A stretch of DNA of 64,000 bases from Dermatophagoides farinae (GCF_024713945.1 NC_134679.1:129001-193000); one strand, 5' to 3'. Shown: positions 15,214 through 28,359, numbered from the stretch's first letter. Notes: a model not told the origin generated them from the sequence alone. A program made the numbers and translations.

Positions 15214-17923
15214 ATGTCTCAATTGTCAATGATTAAACAACAACAACAACCGCTGAATAATAATTCTTATCGTTCATCATCGCCAATTGATAGAAAATTA
15301 TTTGAAAAAATTTCATCATCATCACCATCCAATACAATGATGTCTATGGTGCCAGCAAATTCATTTTCAAAAAATCTAACAACAACATTATCATTACCAC
15401 CAACTTCACCTTCACCTTCATTATCATCTCAAGGTTTAACGACAAATCCATCATTTGCTAATCTTTTGGGCAATTTATCACCATTTTTGTTACAAAATAA
15501 TAATCATATGATTGATTCTTCTTCTGTTCCCGTTTCAAATGAACAATTAATGTTATTTAAACAACAATTCAATAAATCCTCATTGGATGAATTACCATTT
15601 GAATTATTATTATCTAAATTACTGAATAATCAGCCTAAATCATCATCATCATCATCATTATTTCGTTTGTTTTCAAATAACAATAATCATCTTGATGATG
15701 ATAATAATTGTGAAAATCAACAAACAATCAATGATCAATCCAATAATTTAGACATGGCCTTAGTACAAGAATTAAGTAGACAATTGAAAGCGAATATTGA
15801 ACAACCACAACCGAACAACAGCAATAATGTTGTGGAAAACAATACAATTCATGCAATACAGAATCAATTTGGAATGAATTTAGAATTGAATCGTGCTTTT
15901 GGTCAATTATTAAACAATTTATATAATACAAATCTATTGCAAACAACAACAGGAACAACAATTTGGAATCCACATCATCATCGCCATGATTCTTCATATC
16001 TTCAAACTCGATCCGAATCCCCGCACCCAACATCGGCATCAGACAATATTAAAAATATTCACCATTCGACAACGAAAATGTCTTCTCCACCATTATCATT
16101 ATTGAATAATAACACTGGCCTTGACATTAAATCCTCATTGAATGATAAAAGATTGATTTTTAATGATACAAATATCAATATGGATAATCAACTATTAATA
16201 TCGGTGAATAAAAAACTTAATTCAGCCATCGATTTGACTAATAAGCTAGTGAATGATAAATCTATTGTCAATTTTCAATCTATTAATCGTCATGGCAGTA
16301 ATATTAATAATAATCATTATGTCGATATTGGTGGTGGTGGTTCATTATCATCTTCTTCATCATCATCATCATCATTGTCATCGCCATCATCACCACCATT
16401 AATATCATTATCACCACACACAACTACATCATCTTCATCATCATCATCATCATCAACATCAACATCAACAGCGGCAAATACAAATGCAAATTCCTCATCC
16501 TCATCATCATCATCATTGAATCAAAAACCACCATATTCCTATATTGCATTAATAACAATGGCAATACGTTCAATGCCTGATCATAAAATAACATTGAATG
16601 GAATCTATAAATACATTATGGACAATTTCCCATATTATCATGATAATAAACAAGGATGGCAAAATAGTATTCGTCATAATCTATCATTAAACGATTGTTT
16701 CATTAAAGTTATACGTGAGAAATGTAAACCAGGAAAAGGAAATTTCTGGACATTGGATCCAAAATTTAATAATATGTTTGAGAATGGAAATTTTCGGCGC
16801 CGTAAACGACGTAATATTAAACATCATCATCAACAGATGGTTGAGTCGAAACGCATGGCCATGAATAATTCTCATCATCCTCATCATCATTCGCATTTTC
16901 AACAACGTTCTAGTCTAAATAATAACAACAACAACAACAACAAGCAAATTATCGGAATTACTACAACTAATATCCATCCATATGGTATGTAATATTTTCA
17001 TGTTGTTTGTGAATAAAATTGCTTAATTTGATTTTCTATCAAACAAACGGAAATTTATAGATCATCATCATCTATTGCCTTTGTCGGCGACACAACATTG
17101 TCTTACATCTTCATCGTCATCGATGAAAATTGTGGCCGATTCTATCGAACAACAACATTTTCATAATCATCTTTCACCATTTGTGGATCTACAACAACAA
17201 CAACAACAACATTATAATCATCAATCGCAATCATCAAGACCATCACCATATATGAATATGTCTTTATATTCGAATCCTTTCACTACGGCTATTACTGATA
17301 ATACTACTGCTTCGGCTGCTACCACTACTGCTGCGGGTTTAATTATTGATTCTTATCATAATCATCCGAATCTATCCATTGCATCATTAAGCAGTGGCGG
17401 TGGTACAATGTCATCACCATCATCAACAAGATCATCATCGGATAATCATGATTTGTTGGAAAATCCAATCAACTGTTTTGATGATACTGAACAACAACAA
17501 CAACAACAAGATGGTACCATTGATCTTCGTATTGATACGAAAAAAATCAAAGATCGTTTATGTAAAGAATCATTAAATTTGGTTAATGATATCGAAAGTC
17601 GCTCATCATCATCTTCATCAGCGACAACTGTTGATGTTGGAATCGATAATATTAATACTAATAATAATAATAATAACAATTCACCATTATCTCGAACACC
17701 ACCTAGTGTTGAACGAAGAAACCAATCATATGATCTTCATAATCGTAATTCATGCTCACCAGATGTCACTGCTGTTTCGGATAATTTAAATATCAAATCA
17801 ATGGTTATTGGCAACATTGGTACATCATCATCATTGAAAGATTATTCAATTGCATCGATCATTTCATCATCATCATCATCATCACCATCATCGTCACCAT
17901 TATCCTCATCATCATTAAAATAA
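15214..17923 (+). CDS. FoxL1: Forkhead transcription factor, FoxL1 class (two exons)
   Basis: Nuclear DNA-binding protein of 877 residues, joined from 15214-16984 and 17061-17923. The 76-bp intron has donor GTATGT and acceptor TTATAG, phase 1. The first ATG is chosen because an in-frame TGA lies upstream at 15175. The forkhead domain covers residues 438-537 (bases 16525-16824). It opens with [14 protein letters not shown], has an intact recognition helix ([15 protein letters not shown]) and wing motif PGKGNFW. FoxL1 is called from YYHDNKQGW and from the domain end [13 protein letters not shown], which resembles the FoxL1 ending MFENGNYRRRKR and not the FoxC/FoxD type. The rest is low-complexity Ser, Asn, Gln, Thr and His, which makes the protein much longer than typical FoxL1 (about 350 residues in vertebrates). 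An EH1-like motif YSIASII sits at residues 852-858. FoxC follows in the opposite orientation. The family is near certain and the class very likely. Confidence 0.93.
16985..17060 (+). other. FoxL1 intron, 76 bp
   Basis: Begins GTATGT and ends TTATAG. It splits a Gly/Asp-type codon after its first base; splicing gives GAT and continues into a His-rich stretch in the same frame as the second exon. Without splicing the frame would end at a TAA three codons past the junction. It lies after the forkhead domain, so the DNA-binding domain is encoded by one exon. Confidence 0.85.
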
Positions 17924-20900
17924 AAAAGAACTGATATCGAAGATTAAAAATGCCTCCATTAAGAGAATTCACCATTCATTATATTAATTATTAATTAATT
18001 AATATATTACTATTAATTGTTCATCTATAATCAATCAATCAAATCAATTTATTATTTATTTACTAATTAATCAATATCTATTTGTATTTTCAAAAAATGA
18101 AGAAAAAAAAAGAAAAACTAATTTAAATTAATTCGATCTCAAAATTCTCGACTTGATTTTGTTATCTCTCTCTCTCTCTCTTTGTCTCTTTATAAGATTG
18201 TTTGTTTATCAAAATTTATTTCAATTTCGAAATAATGTTATTGTTTTCATTATTATTGCAAATATTTGTTGTCATCAATTAATTAATTGAATTAAATCGA
18301 TTTTTTTAAATTTTGTCCCGTGTGTGTTTCATCTTGTCTCACGGTGTGATGTAGCCACAACAACAACAATAGTAATAATGTCTCGGTTTTTCTTCTTCTT
18401 CCTCTTCGTGATCTGAATATCGAATGAATCGATTCGAATCAATGTTTTGTTGAACATTGAGATTTGAATTTGAATTTTACGTATTTTGTCGTGTTCGTTG
18501 TTGCTGTAATACAATGTCATCGAACAATTTTCAGACAAAATTTTTTTCTTTTGATCGATTCTTCCATAATGTTATCATTTGGTTTTGTTTTCTCTCACTC
18601 CCTCTCTATCTCTTGATGTTTAATTCCATTATGCAAATGAGAATGATGGTTTTGGTGATTGTGGTGATCGTTGCAGCATTAGAATCGAATCATCCATAAT
18701 TCATCATGTGTTGGAAATAGTAAAATGCATAGACCACACGAATCGATTATAATCGAGTGAGTACAACACTACATGCTAAATACCAAAAAAAAAGAAAAAA
18801 ATGAAACCAAAACTAACAAACGAGGCTGTTAAAATCACCGCTGTTTTTCTGCTCATTGTTGTTGTTGTTGATCGAAAAGTCTGGTCACTTGTTTTTGGGT
18901 ATTTGTTTAAATACACAATGGCCAACGATAAGTGAACAAGAAAAATTGATCCGGCCCCAAAGCCAAACAGGCCTTTTATTCTTTCTCTCACTCTCTTTTC
19001 GAGTGGCTTATTTACACACACACACACACTATCTAAATCAAAAAATATGTCTCTGAAAATCTCATTTCTTTTCATTTTATATAATATTTTGAACTAGATC
19101 CGTATTGTACACACACATATGAAATCAATTTCATCGATTAATATTGAAAATGAAAAACGTACGCGCATAAATTGTTAATGTTGGTTTTAGTTGCGTGTGT
19201 TCCAAATTCGTAACATTATTGTTTGACAAAACAAATTTTCTTCACTTACATTTGAATTCAATTAATCTTGGCACTATTGCTACTACTACTGCAACTGGTT
19301 GTCCCGTATTGGCCGATCACCATCATCATCATGATGATCATTGAGAGGATTTTATATTTTGAAAATCTCTGCATTGTGAATTATGGATCAAAAGGAAATG
19401 ATGATTATCATTATAATTGAAACAAAAATGTTTACTTTAAGAATTTCCACTTTTTTCTCTTTTCTCTTTTGTCTCATTCACATTGAAATTTGTTAATCGA
19501 CAATAGAACAACAACAACAACGACGACAACGACGACAAAAAAATTAAGCTTATTCACTTATAGCTTGTTCACTTTTACGCATATGTAAGTGTGTATCATT
19601 CATTTATTTCAACACATTTCACAATGCAAAGAGAGAAAATAACAATTCAAAACGTTTCAAGTACCAATGTGTGATCTATGATCTGATTTTTTTCTACTTT
19701 TCATCTTTTTTCATAAAATTTATTGGTCAAGTGGATCAATTGGAGAGAGAAAGAGAGAAAGATGAAAAAACCAAATCTCGTAAATCAGTTCGAGCCATTT
19801 TGGTAGAAATTTTTTTCCGTTTCAAATTTGCCATTTATGTTTTTAAAAGAATAATTATATCGAAATGCCGAGTGCTTGATTTATTTTAATGAAATGGAAT
19901 GAATGAATGTGAAAATGAGCCTTTTTTGTTTCGGCAATCGATCAGCGCGTCGATCAATTTCCACTTAAAATGATCAAGTATTTTTGTCTTTGTGATCCAA
20001 ACGAAAATTACTTTTTTAGCTCTTTAGAATTTTTTTTGTAATAAATTTGATTTTAATCCGTTTTTTCTTTTTTTGTAAATTCAACTATGTGGCAGATGAG
20101 ATTTTATTTTTTCCCCACTTTATCCATATGGGAGGTCTTGGCATCGATCCATCCATCTACTATTGATGATTACGAGTCATTTTTCTTTCACATTTTTTCA
20201 TTTCATTTTTGAAACAAAAAAAAAAGAAAAAAAGAAATTCTTTAATTAAAATCTTTAAATAATTTGATCCGTGTTCAATACATTTGTATGTGATCCGATT
20301 GACGAGCGTCTGTCAACCATTGAATTTGATTAGCTGAATATTCATAAAAATGAAGAGAAAAATTTTTCATTTAAAAATTGTTGATTTACAAATATTCGAA
20401 AGGAAGCTGTCATCATTTACAATCGGCTTTTTTTCACTTTTTAAAGTTCCTTGAAATACTATAGTACTTGAATTTCATTCATGTGTGTCTGTCTCATAAG
20501 TTGGCGACAAGCAGTCTGCCAATGATTTTTTTTCTCAGAAGATTGTTTGAGTTCTTTTCAATGACATTTGATCGACGAGAAAACAAGAAATTGCAAATAC
20601 TTGGAATTTGAGATATTTTCTTTCTCATCTCATTTTGATGACATTTTTCGAGGTTGACAACAACAACTAATGAGAACAATAATTAAACACAGCAAAAAAA
20701 CTGATGGAATATCTCAATTGATTTCTATTCAATTTTATTTTTCAAAGATCAAAAAAACAAACTAAAATACTGTTTGTTTGTGGATTTCCTCTCACGCACA
20801 CATACACACACACACCCAGATGAATATGGTCATCATTATTATTATCATCATTTCAATGATCATCATGTTTGATGACAATTTTTGTTTTCCACACCAAATG

Positions 20901-21169
20901 GCCATAATTAAATTGACATTATCGTTCTCACATCTTGTTATTGTTGCTGTTGAAAAGATTTTTGCCTCATTGAATAATTGATGACGATATTTTTTCCGTT
21001 TGACAAATCGATTCTAGATTTTGTCTGGTATCCATATATATCTATTTATCCCCAAATATCACATTTATTCCTTTGAAACATGTGATTTTCATGTTTTTAT
21101 ATGATGTATAGAGAAAGAAAAAAAATCATTCATTGAACAAGCGACCAAACTGAAATAGTGACTACTGTC

Positions 21170-21170
<1 letters not shown>

Positions 21171-21200
<30 letters not shown>
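21171..21200. repeat. (GAT)10 microsatellite
   Basis: Ten perfect GAT units between FoxL1 and FoxC. Confidence 0.95.
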
Positions 21201-21203
<3 letters not shown>

Positions 21204-24200
21204 AGAATTGGTAAACCAACATTCAAATGAAAGAAAATTAGGCGATTTTTGTAATTTATTACCCCAAAAATGACTAACCGAAAAAAGAAGAGAAAAATAA
21301 CCGTTCAAATGTCTTTTATACTAACATAAAATTTTCTTACCAAATTTAAGAAAACAGGTCTTAACACTAAACAACAACAACCACATGCAGACATGCAAAT
21401 TAGTTTTTCTAAATGTATTCGGTTTTTTTCTTCTGTGGCTGTTGTTGTTGTTGTTGTTGTTGTTTTTCTATTGCAATTCAACTGTGTATGCATTATTTAC
21501 ATACATACATACACACACACACACGGACATTACTTGAATTTCATTATTTCCAATGAGTTATAATTATTATTAGACATATAAATAGCCTTTTATGTAATAA
21601 TGACATTATATAATCATCAAGATGATGATGATGATGATGATCAAAAAACGATTCATAATGTACAACAAGTCTAGACCAAACATTGTTTTGTATGAACATT
21701 TTTTTCTTCCATTTAGGTTATATGTAATAATTTGAACGGGCCAAAAAAAAAATGAAGAAATAAAGTTGAAAGTTCATTCATTCATTCTGATTGAATGAGC
21801 TTGACTTTGGAATATATCGATATATTCGAGGGAAAAAAATTATTCTCGACAATCGATGAGAATGATGGTGAAAGAATTCGTCACGTAAAAAAATTTCATT
21901 TTTAAATTCACAAGATCCTAAAAATATCATTGAATAATCGTAAATTTGCATCCTAAATAATCATCATCATCTTATACATATGGCACACGATGAGAAATTT
22001 TCCATACAAATCTTTTAATACAAACGCAAAGAATGCCACACACATTTACAACAGAGAGATATATTAACTTTATCGTATTCAAAAGTATTACAAAATTTAA
22101 ACAAGAAAAAAAAGCGACCACCCGAAGATTTAGAAAGTTTTTTTTCGACTTATTCATCACTTTTATTTGGTAAATTGAATTCATTGTTGTTGGTTGTTGT
22201 TGATGATGATAATCATCACCATCATCATTATAATGAATTGGCGCCCAAAACAACCATGGTGGCCGTCGTCATGTCAACAACAACAAAATTCAAAATCACT
22301 TCATTTTTCATTCATTCAAGCATTAATAAACGAAGGAAGAAAACCTTCAAGATTTAATCAAAAATGATTATGATATATGGCATGAAACGAGAATGTTTTA
22401 GCTTGTTAAAATGCCATCATTTTCATTTTGTTTTTTTCCATTCAATATTAATCGGATCACATCAGCTGTGACAATAATATTTTCAACTTCGAAAGTGAGC
22501 CAAGGATAACAATTTCGGCGAAAAAATGATGCAGATGATTAAATTAACATGGAAAAAACCGATTATCACACATCATTTCTATTCACTATTTTTTTGGATT
22601 TTTTTTCACAAAAAGAGCACATCTTTCTTCATTTTTTATTATAGGTCTTGAATAAAAAAGTTTAAATTGAAATGAATTCCTTTTTCTTTTTTTCATATTT
22701 TCGTTAGCACAAATTGAATAAAGATTGCACTGCAAAAAAAAAGAAAGTGAGAAAATAAGAGTTAGCTATGTGGTGACTCCTACTAGCGATCACATCAATT
22801 TTTTTAAAATTGAAATTCTTTTTTGGGGCCATATCTGTCCACATCATCATCATCACATGAGTATCCATTGTCGGTTTCCAGAATATATTAAATATATGAA
22901 TTTGTTAGCGTTCTCGTTGACGTGAAAAAAAAATTGAATTCTCTTCAGTATTGCGTGTCTGTGTGTGATTCAACAAAACCAGACTCATATACAGAGAAAA
23001 AATACGGATCTATTGTGTGTGTGTTTGTGATCCAAATATACTGTATATTGTAATTGTAATATTATATAGGCCATATATTTGACAATGTATGAGTGAGATG
23101 CCCTTAAGTTGATTTTCTATTAGTTTTCATTCAAAATTTAGCAAATTCGGGAAATTGTCATTGCTTTTACTCTCTCTCTCGCTCTCTTTATCATCCTGAT
23201 GTGTGATGATGGTGGTCCCTATTTATTAATTTGGTTTAGACCAACCAACTAACCAACCTATCAAGAGGAAATTTTTTTTGTAAAGACCATATTATAGCAA
23301 TGTTTGATTGCCCTGAAGCTTTGGTGATGGAAAATGGTTTCCTAAGTATTTTTTTCATCACCATCTTCTTTTTCATTATTCATCCATTCTGTTGATGATG
23401 ATCTGTTTTTTTTTCATCATTATACCGTATGATTTTCATGGTTTTGATGAAAAAAAATTAATTTTTTATTCTCTCGCTCTCAACAACGATAACGGGAAGG
23501 GAATGAAATTGTTAATTCACTAAAGTGATGATGATGTGTTTGTTATATTTCAATTTTTTTCATTTCTTCTTTCATTAAGTTTCTTTTGAATTTTGAAAAA
23601 TTCTAAAATTAATCGATCAGTGTGTGTGCCATTTGAAATTTTAAGTGGATGATACATTTGGATGATAATTTATCTGTTAGGACGATATTAAGACAATACA
23701 ATTGGCTCATGAAAACAAAAAAAAAACGTCAATCTCAATACGTTTTTTGCTTGCTTGCCACTCAAGATCATCGATGATAATGATGATCTTGAATCATGAA
23801 CAAGGTGTCATGTGTGTGTGTGTGTGCGTGTGCGAGCAGTATAAGTTGGTGGTAGGGTACTTGAAAATGATCAAAAAAAAAATCAATTTACGACCATTCG
23901 TTTTGGTTTCTTTCATAATTTATAGCTACTTTTTCTTTCTTACTTTGAAGTAGTTTTATTGATTCATATTCGGATGATTTAATAATGATGATCATCAAAT
24001 ATCTATACCACCGAATCGATGATGATGATGCCACTTGATAGTTTTTTTCTGTCGTTGTTCTACTTGTTTCAAATTTGTGATGATAAAGTGAGATAAAGTT
24101 AACTATTCAAATCTACACTGAGCGAGAATAAGGGACATCTTCAATATAATTTTTCTTTCTTTCTTATACGTGAAGATGAATATTAAAAATGTTGAAATGT

Positions 24201-24876
24201 TCAAGTGTTTCAGTTTTAGCGTGCATAGCAATAAAATCCTATAATCATTTCATAGTATTGATTCCATTCGATTTAATTTGGATGATTGATTGATCGAGAA
24301 ATAGAGAAACGCGAAAGGATCACTGTAAAAAAGTATAAATCTCTTATTCCGTTGTTTTTGTTAATTTTCATCAATGAGAATGACTAGTGTGGTTCAAGTG
24401 TGTGGATAATTGATTTACCTGGAATAAAATGAATGAATGAATAAATGAACCATAGTTCCAATTGGTCGTCTTGTCATTACGTTTACTCAATTCATTCATT
24501 CATTAATTCATTAGTTTTTTCGCATTACGCATTGGACGATGAACTCGTATCATCGAGACATTTATGGGCATTTCTTGCTTTCTCTCAAATAACAAATCCG
24601 GTTTCGAATGCAACAACAAAATACATGATTATTTTTTTTATTTTCCATCCGATGGCCTTTGAACTTTGTTTATTATACATTATGAAACTAGCAACGAGTA
24701 GAATCATAGGTCATTTTCAATGTTTTGACTATACGAATACGGCAATAATAATCTAGGTCACATGGTTGATTATCGTTGTCAGTAGTAAGCATTCAAAACA
24801 AAAATTCATTTTGATTTTTTTTCATCCATTTTATCATATTATCCATATTATCCGTTTTTTGTTTGTTGTTTTGTTT

Positions 24877-24882
24877 TTTATT
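24877..24882 (-). terminator. Candidate polyadenylation signal for FoxC
   Basis: Reads AATAAA on the minus strand, about 310 nt downstream of the FoxC stop. A variant ATTAAA lies much closer, at 25148-25153, about 36 nt after the stop, and could be used instead. In such AT-rich DNA either match could be chance, so this rests on position only. Confidence 0.25.
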
Positions 24883-25188
24883 ATTATCATTATTGTTACC
24901 AAACAAGACAAGAGAAAAAAATGATGTACCAAAAGTATTCATATACACATACCAAACATATGAAACAAAATAAAAGTTACAAAATATTAGATTGCTCAAA
25001 CATAAACACACAGTGAGAGTGAGAAAGGACTGAAATAAATACGGAAAAATGTGTGAATGAATAATTAACACGTGTAATGAATAATGAATAATTATTATTA
25101 TCCAACTCGAAATTATTTCTATGATGATGGAAAAAGAGAAACATTTTTTTAATACAAGAAATATCATGAATTTGATGATGTGATTCAA

Positions 25189-27798
25189 TCAAATATAACA
25201 AGAGTTGGCTGCCTGCAATTTTGTCATTGGTTCCTGAAAATTTATTCGACTTTCATTGTCATTATCATCATCGTGATTTATTGTCTCTGGACCATGGTTT
25301 ATGGATGTTTGAATTTCTAGTTTGGTCATTGCCGGTGTTCTAGGCGGTGTATTATTCATAATCGATCCAATTGGATCGATTGTCACTTGTTCTTGTTGTT
25401 GTTGCTGCATATGAAACGATTCCCAATTTGTCATCATCATCATATCAACCGAATTTATTGTAAATTTCTTCTCTTCACCTATGACCATATTGAAATGATA
25501 ACTATTCGATGTATGTGGTTGTTGGTGATGATGAAGATGATGGATAGGATGTTGCTGTTGTTGTTTGTGGTAGTGATAGATATTGTTGACATTGTTTGTC
25601 ATTAATAAATCTGAAGACGTTGATGATGATGAACACGATGATGATGAAGATGATGGTGGTGATTGATGGTGATTGTTGTTGTTGTTATTGTGGTTGAAAT
25701 ATTCTGCAAATGTTGCTGTTGCTGTTGCTGATGATGATGATTGAAATGATGATCCTGATGTCGATGTTGAATTATAATTATATGTATCCATTGATTTTTG
25801 TTGATCTTGATGATGACAATCAGTGTATCCATTATGATGATGTTTGATACGGCAAGACAAATCGTTGGTGTCGGCGCCGTCAATTGTATTTGATGTTCTC
25901 ACACTATTCGATCTAAGATTGTTGTTAATTGTTGAATTATTCATGGTGGTATTCGATGATGGAACAACAATCGACAATGATGGATATTCCAATGAAAATG
26001 TATTGCTATTAATTATAGTGGGTAATTGATGAGGATGATGCTGACAAATTGATTTCGTAGTCGATGAATCAATTTGTTGTCGATATTGTTGATCATAGCC
26101 ATTATTGATTGGCGACGTAGCTGCTGCTGTAGTTGTTGTTGTTTTAAAATATTGACTTGACGATTGTTGTTGTTGATTAATGGAATAATAGTGATGAATT
26201 GTTCCATCGTTCATGGCATTCACATTATGATTATTATGAAAATTCGGACCAGACAAAGAGGCATCATAATAACGTTGATGTGATGAATATTGTTTGATTG
26301 TGGCTGGCAGTTGAATTTGATGATGATGATGATGATGATAATGTTGATTTAAATCATTTGCCGACATTGTTGAAGATGGTTTAACTTGATTACCGGCAAA
26401 ATTGTTATACAAACATTGAAGATCAGAATTTTTTGCTGTCGAATTTGTGAATTCCAAAGAATCAATGGTATCGTTTTTAGAATTTTCTAGCTGACAATTT
26501 GCTATTGTTTCACTGTCATTGTCTGTGTTTGAAATTGAGTAATAATGAATTTGTTGATGATCATTATTGGTCTGGTCTGGTTGTTGTGAATAAGAAGAAT
26601 CCTTGAATGTGGTCGATTCCGTTAAATTCGGTTGATAACTGGAAGATTCAATGCCTACATTGATCTGTGTAGAAGATGATGGATCTTCTCCATCATTATT
26701 TTCTTTAATCAAATGCTCGGATGATTGAATCGTGGATTTTGTTTTCGCTTTTCGTACACGTTTAGCAGATTTCATTCGATTACTATTGGATGAAAAGAAT
26801 TTTTCATTTTTTCTTTTAAATCTTCTTCGTCTTCTAAGGTAGCTACCATTTTCAAACATATTAAATGATTCTGGATCCAATGTCCAATAGCTACCTTTGC
26901 CGGTTTTTTTATCATCACGTGCAACTTTTATAAAACATTCATTCAATGAAAGATTATGACGAATACTATTTTGCCATCCTTGTTTATTTTCACGATAAAA
27001 AGCAAATTTATCCATTATGAATTGATAGATTCCACTCAATGTTACTTTGTGATCCGGTGCATTCTGTATTGCCATTGCAATCAATGCAATATATGAATAT
27101 GGTGGTTTCACTATTTCTTTCGATAACGATGTTGAAGATGATGATGATGAACTAATTGTATCCGTAATTGTTGTAGTGTTTATGTTCGATGATGATGATT
27201 GGTTTATATCTACATTTATTAAATTTGTTGTCGTAGTCGAACCACATGGATTTGATGGCAAATTATATGAATGAAAGGATCGATTAGAATCGGGTGACAT
27301 TATTGTTGTTGTTGTTGTTGTCGATGATGATGATGATAATAATCGATTATTTAACAAATTATTTGGATCCTGTTCAGTATATGGTGGTGTTTGATATGTG
27401 AATGAATCATCATCATTATCTGGTTGTTGAATGTGATAGTGGTGATTCTGATGACTATGACTATTTAATGAAAATTCATATTGATGATTCATCGATATAG
27501 CTGTATCGATTGATAATGGTTGTGATTGCATAGATTGATCATTGATTGGTGGTGATTGATTCAATCTATTTGATGGATTTGTTATTAATAACTGTGGCGA
27601 TGATGATGATGATGATGATGATGATTGATATGATGGATTATTATCGATTATCAACGATGAAGATGATGTCGAACGTGTTGGTCGATTTGATTGTTGATCA
27701 GGTGATAATTGCTGTGATGATGAGGAATGATTATGATGATGATGATGAATATTATTTGAATTTTCCATGATTATTGATGATGAAAACGAGGTCGTCAT
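25189..27798 (-). CDS. FoxC: Forkhead transcription factor, FoxC class (crocodile orthologue), single exon
   Basis: Uninterrupted 869-residue nuclear protein. The first ATG is supported by an in-frame TAA two codons upstream. The forkhead domain covers residues 231-330 (bases 27108-26809). Its start, [21 protein letters not shown], and its end, [16 protein letters not shown], are the FoxC signature; [17 protein letters not shown] also matches crocodile/FOXC. Like many FoxC genes it has no coding intron. The DNA-binding helix [15 protein letters not shown] is intact, but two usually conserved prolines are replaced ([15 protein letters not shown]). A basic segment after the domain ([14 protein letters not shown]) probably helps nuclear import. 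The C-terminal half is low-complexity Ser, His, Gln, Asn and Thr. FTINSVD at residues 779-785 resembles the FoxC EH1 (Groucho-binding) motif. FoxC proteins act in mesoderm and head patterning in animals; that role is family knowledge, not shown here. It converges with FoxL1. Confidence 0.96.
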   Translation of the reverse strand: MTTSFSSSIIMENSNNIHHHHHNHSSSSQQLSPDQQSNRPTRSTSSSSLIIDNNPSYQSSSSSSSSSPQLLITNPSNRLNQSPPINDQSMQSQPLSIDTAISMNHQYEFSLNSHSHQNHHYHIQQPDNDDDSFTYQTPPYTEQDPNNLLNNRLLSSSSSTTTTTTIMSPDSNRSFHSYNLPSNPCGSTTTTNLINVDINQSSSSNINTTTITDTISSSSSSSTSLSKEIVKPPYSYIALIAMAIQNAPDHKVTLSGIYQFIMDKFAFYRENKQGWQNSIRHNLSLNECFIKVARDDKKTGKGSYWTLDPESFNMFENGSYLRRRRRFKRKNEKFFSSNSNRMKSAKRVRKAKTKSTIQSSEHLIKENNDGEDPSSSTQINVGIESSSYQPNLTESTTFKDSSYSQQPDQTNNDHQQIHYYSISNTDNDSETIANCQLENSKNDTIDSLEFTNSTAKNSDLQCLYNNFAGNQVKPSSTMSANDLNQHYHHHHHHQIQLPATIKQYSSHQRYYDASLSGPNFHNNHNVNAMNDGTIHHYYSINQQQQSSSQYFKTTTTTAAATSPINNGYDQQYRQQIDSSTTKSICQHHPHQLPTIINSNTFSLEYPSLSIVVPSSNTTMNNSTINNNLRSNSVRTSNTIDGADTNDLSCRIKHHHNGYTDCHHQDQQKSMDTYNYNSTSTSGSSFQSSSSATATATFAEYFNHNNNNNNHHQSPPSSSSSSCSSSSTSSDLLMTNNVNNIYHYHKQQQQHPIHHLHHHQQPHTSNSYHFNMVIGEEKKFTINSVDMMMMTNWESFHMQQQQQEQVTIDPIGSIMNNTPPRTPAMTKLEIQTSINHGPETINHDDDNDNESRINFQEPMTKLQAANSCYI

Positions 27799-28346
27799 GA
27801 TTTAATCGAGTGATTGATGATTGAAAAATTAAATTCCTTCTACAGACATATATTCTGTATTTCATAATCAATGTTCACTTCCTCATTACATCACAAGAAT
27901 GTTGTGAATATTTGTTTCAATACATCTGTTGGCATAATTTTTCTCATTCATTTTCCATTTGATTTTTTTTTCGATCATTGATGATTGACGACTTTTATTA
28001 TGTCTTTTTTCGATTGATAAAACTAATTAATTCTTGTCTATCCAAACCCAAAAAATCGACAGCGTAAATAATCGATTCATACACGATGGTTGTAGTAGCT
28101 GTGAAAATACACAACATTCAAAACATTTTTACCTTCAGGCTTTATGTGATGATAATAATGATTTCGATTGACTAGATTTAAGTTTGTTTCTACGTGTGTG
28201 CCTGAAATCAATCGCTCATCGATGCTTAGCGAATTTGAATCTTTCTTTAGAGAAAATCTTTTCGATTTGTTTTGATGTTTTGTCACTATGTAATAGTTAT
28301 GGATTTATTTTCCGGATTTAAACACACACACATGTGATGATGATGG

Positions 28347-28359
28347 GTTTACATAAACA
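28347..28359. promoter_or_regulatory. Paired forkhead-type sites upstream of FoxC
   Basis: GTTTAC is immediately followed by ATAAACA, giving two forkhead core sites back to back, 550 bp upstream of the FoxC start codon. Forkhead proteins bind RYAAAYA-type cores. The match is seen in sequence; use as an auto- or cross-regulatory site is inference. Confidence 0.3.

Larger units (their letters stand above)
17924..25188. other. Convergent intergenic region between FoxL1 and FoxC
   Basis: About 7.3 kb lies between the two stop codons with no recognisable exon on either strand. Just after the FoxL1 stop come an ATTAAA at 17943-17948, a TTAATTAA-rich stretch around 17980-18010 and a (CT)n tract at 18164-18180, probably 3' UTR and beyond. 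Further in are a (GAT)10 tract at 21171-21200, a perfect 18-bp palindrome centred on ATCGAT at 21810-21827, an 11-bp-arm hairpin at 23762-23792, and two CAMTA-type CGCG elements at 19161-19166 and 19945-19950. Open frames such as 24445-24756 (+) have no domain signature and contain simple repeats. Confidence 0.6.

Noticed and set aside
17446-17679. 77-codon open frame opposite FoxL1 exon 2
   Set aside because: Antisense reading of Asn, Ser and Gln codon repeats of FoxL1.
24445-24756. 103-codon open frame (+) between the Fox genes
   Set aside because: Includes TTCATTCATT repeats; no family signature; most likely chance.
25602-25883. 93-codon frame of His/Gln/Ile/Thr on the minus strand
   Set aside because: Shifted-frame reading of the FoxC CDS low-complexity repeats.
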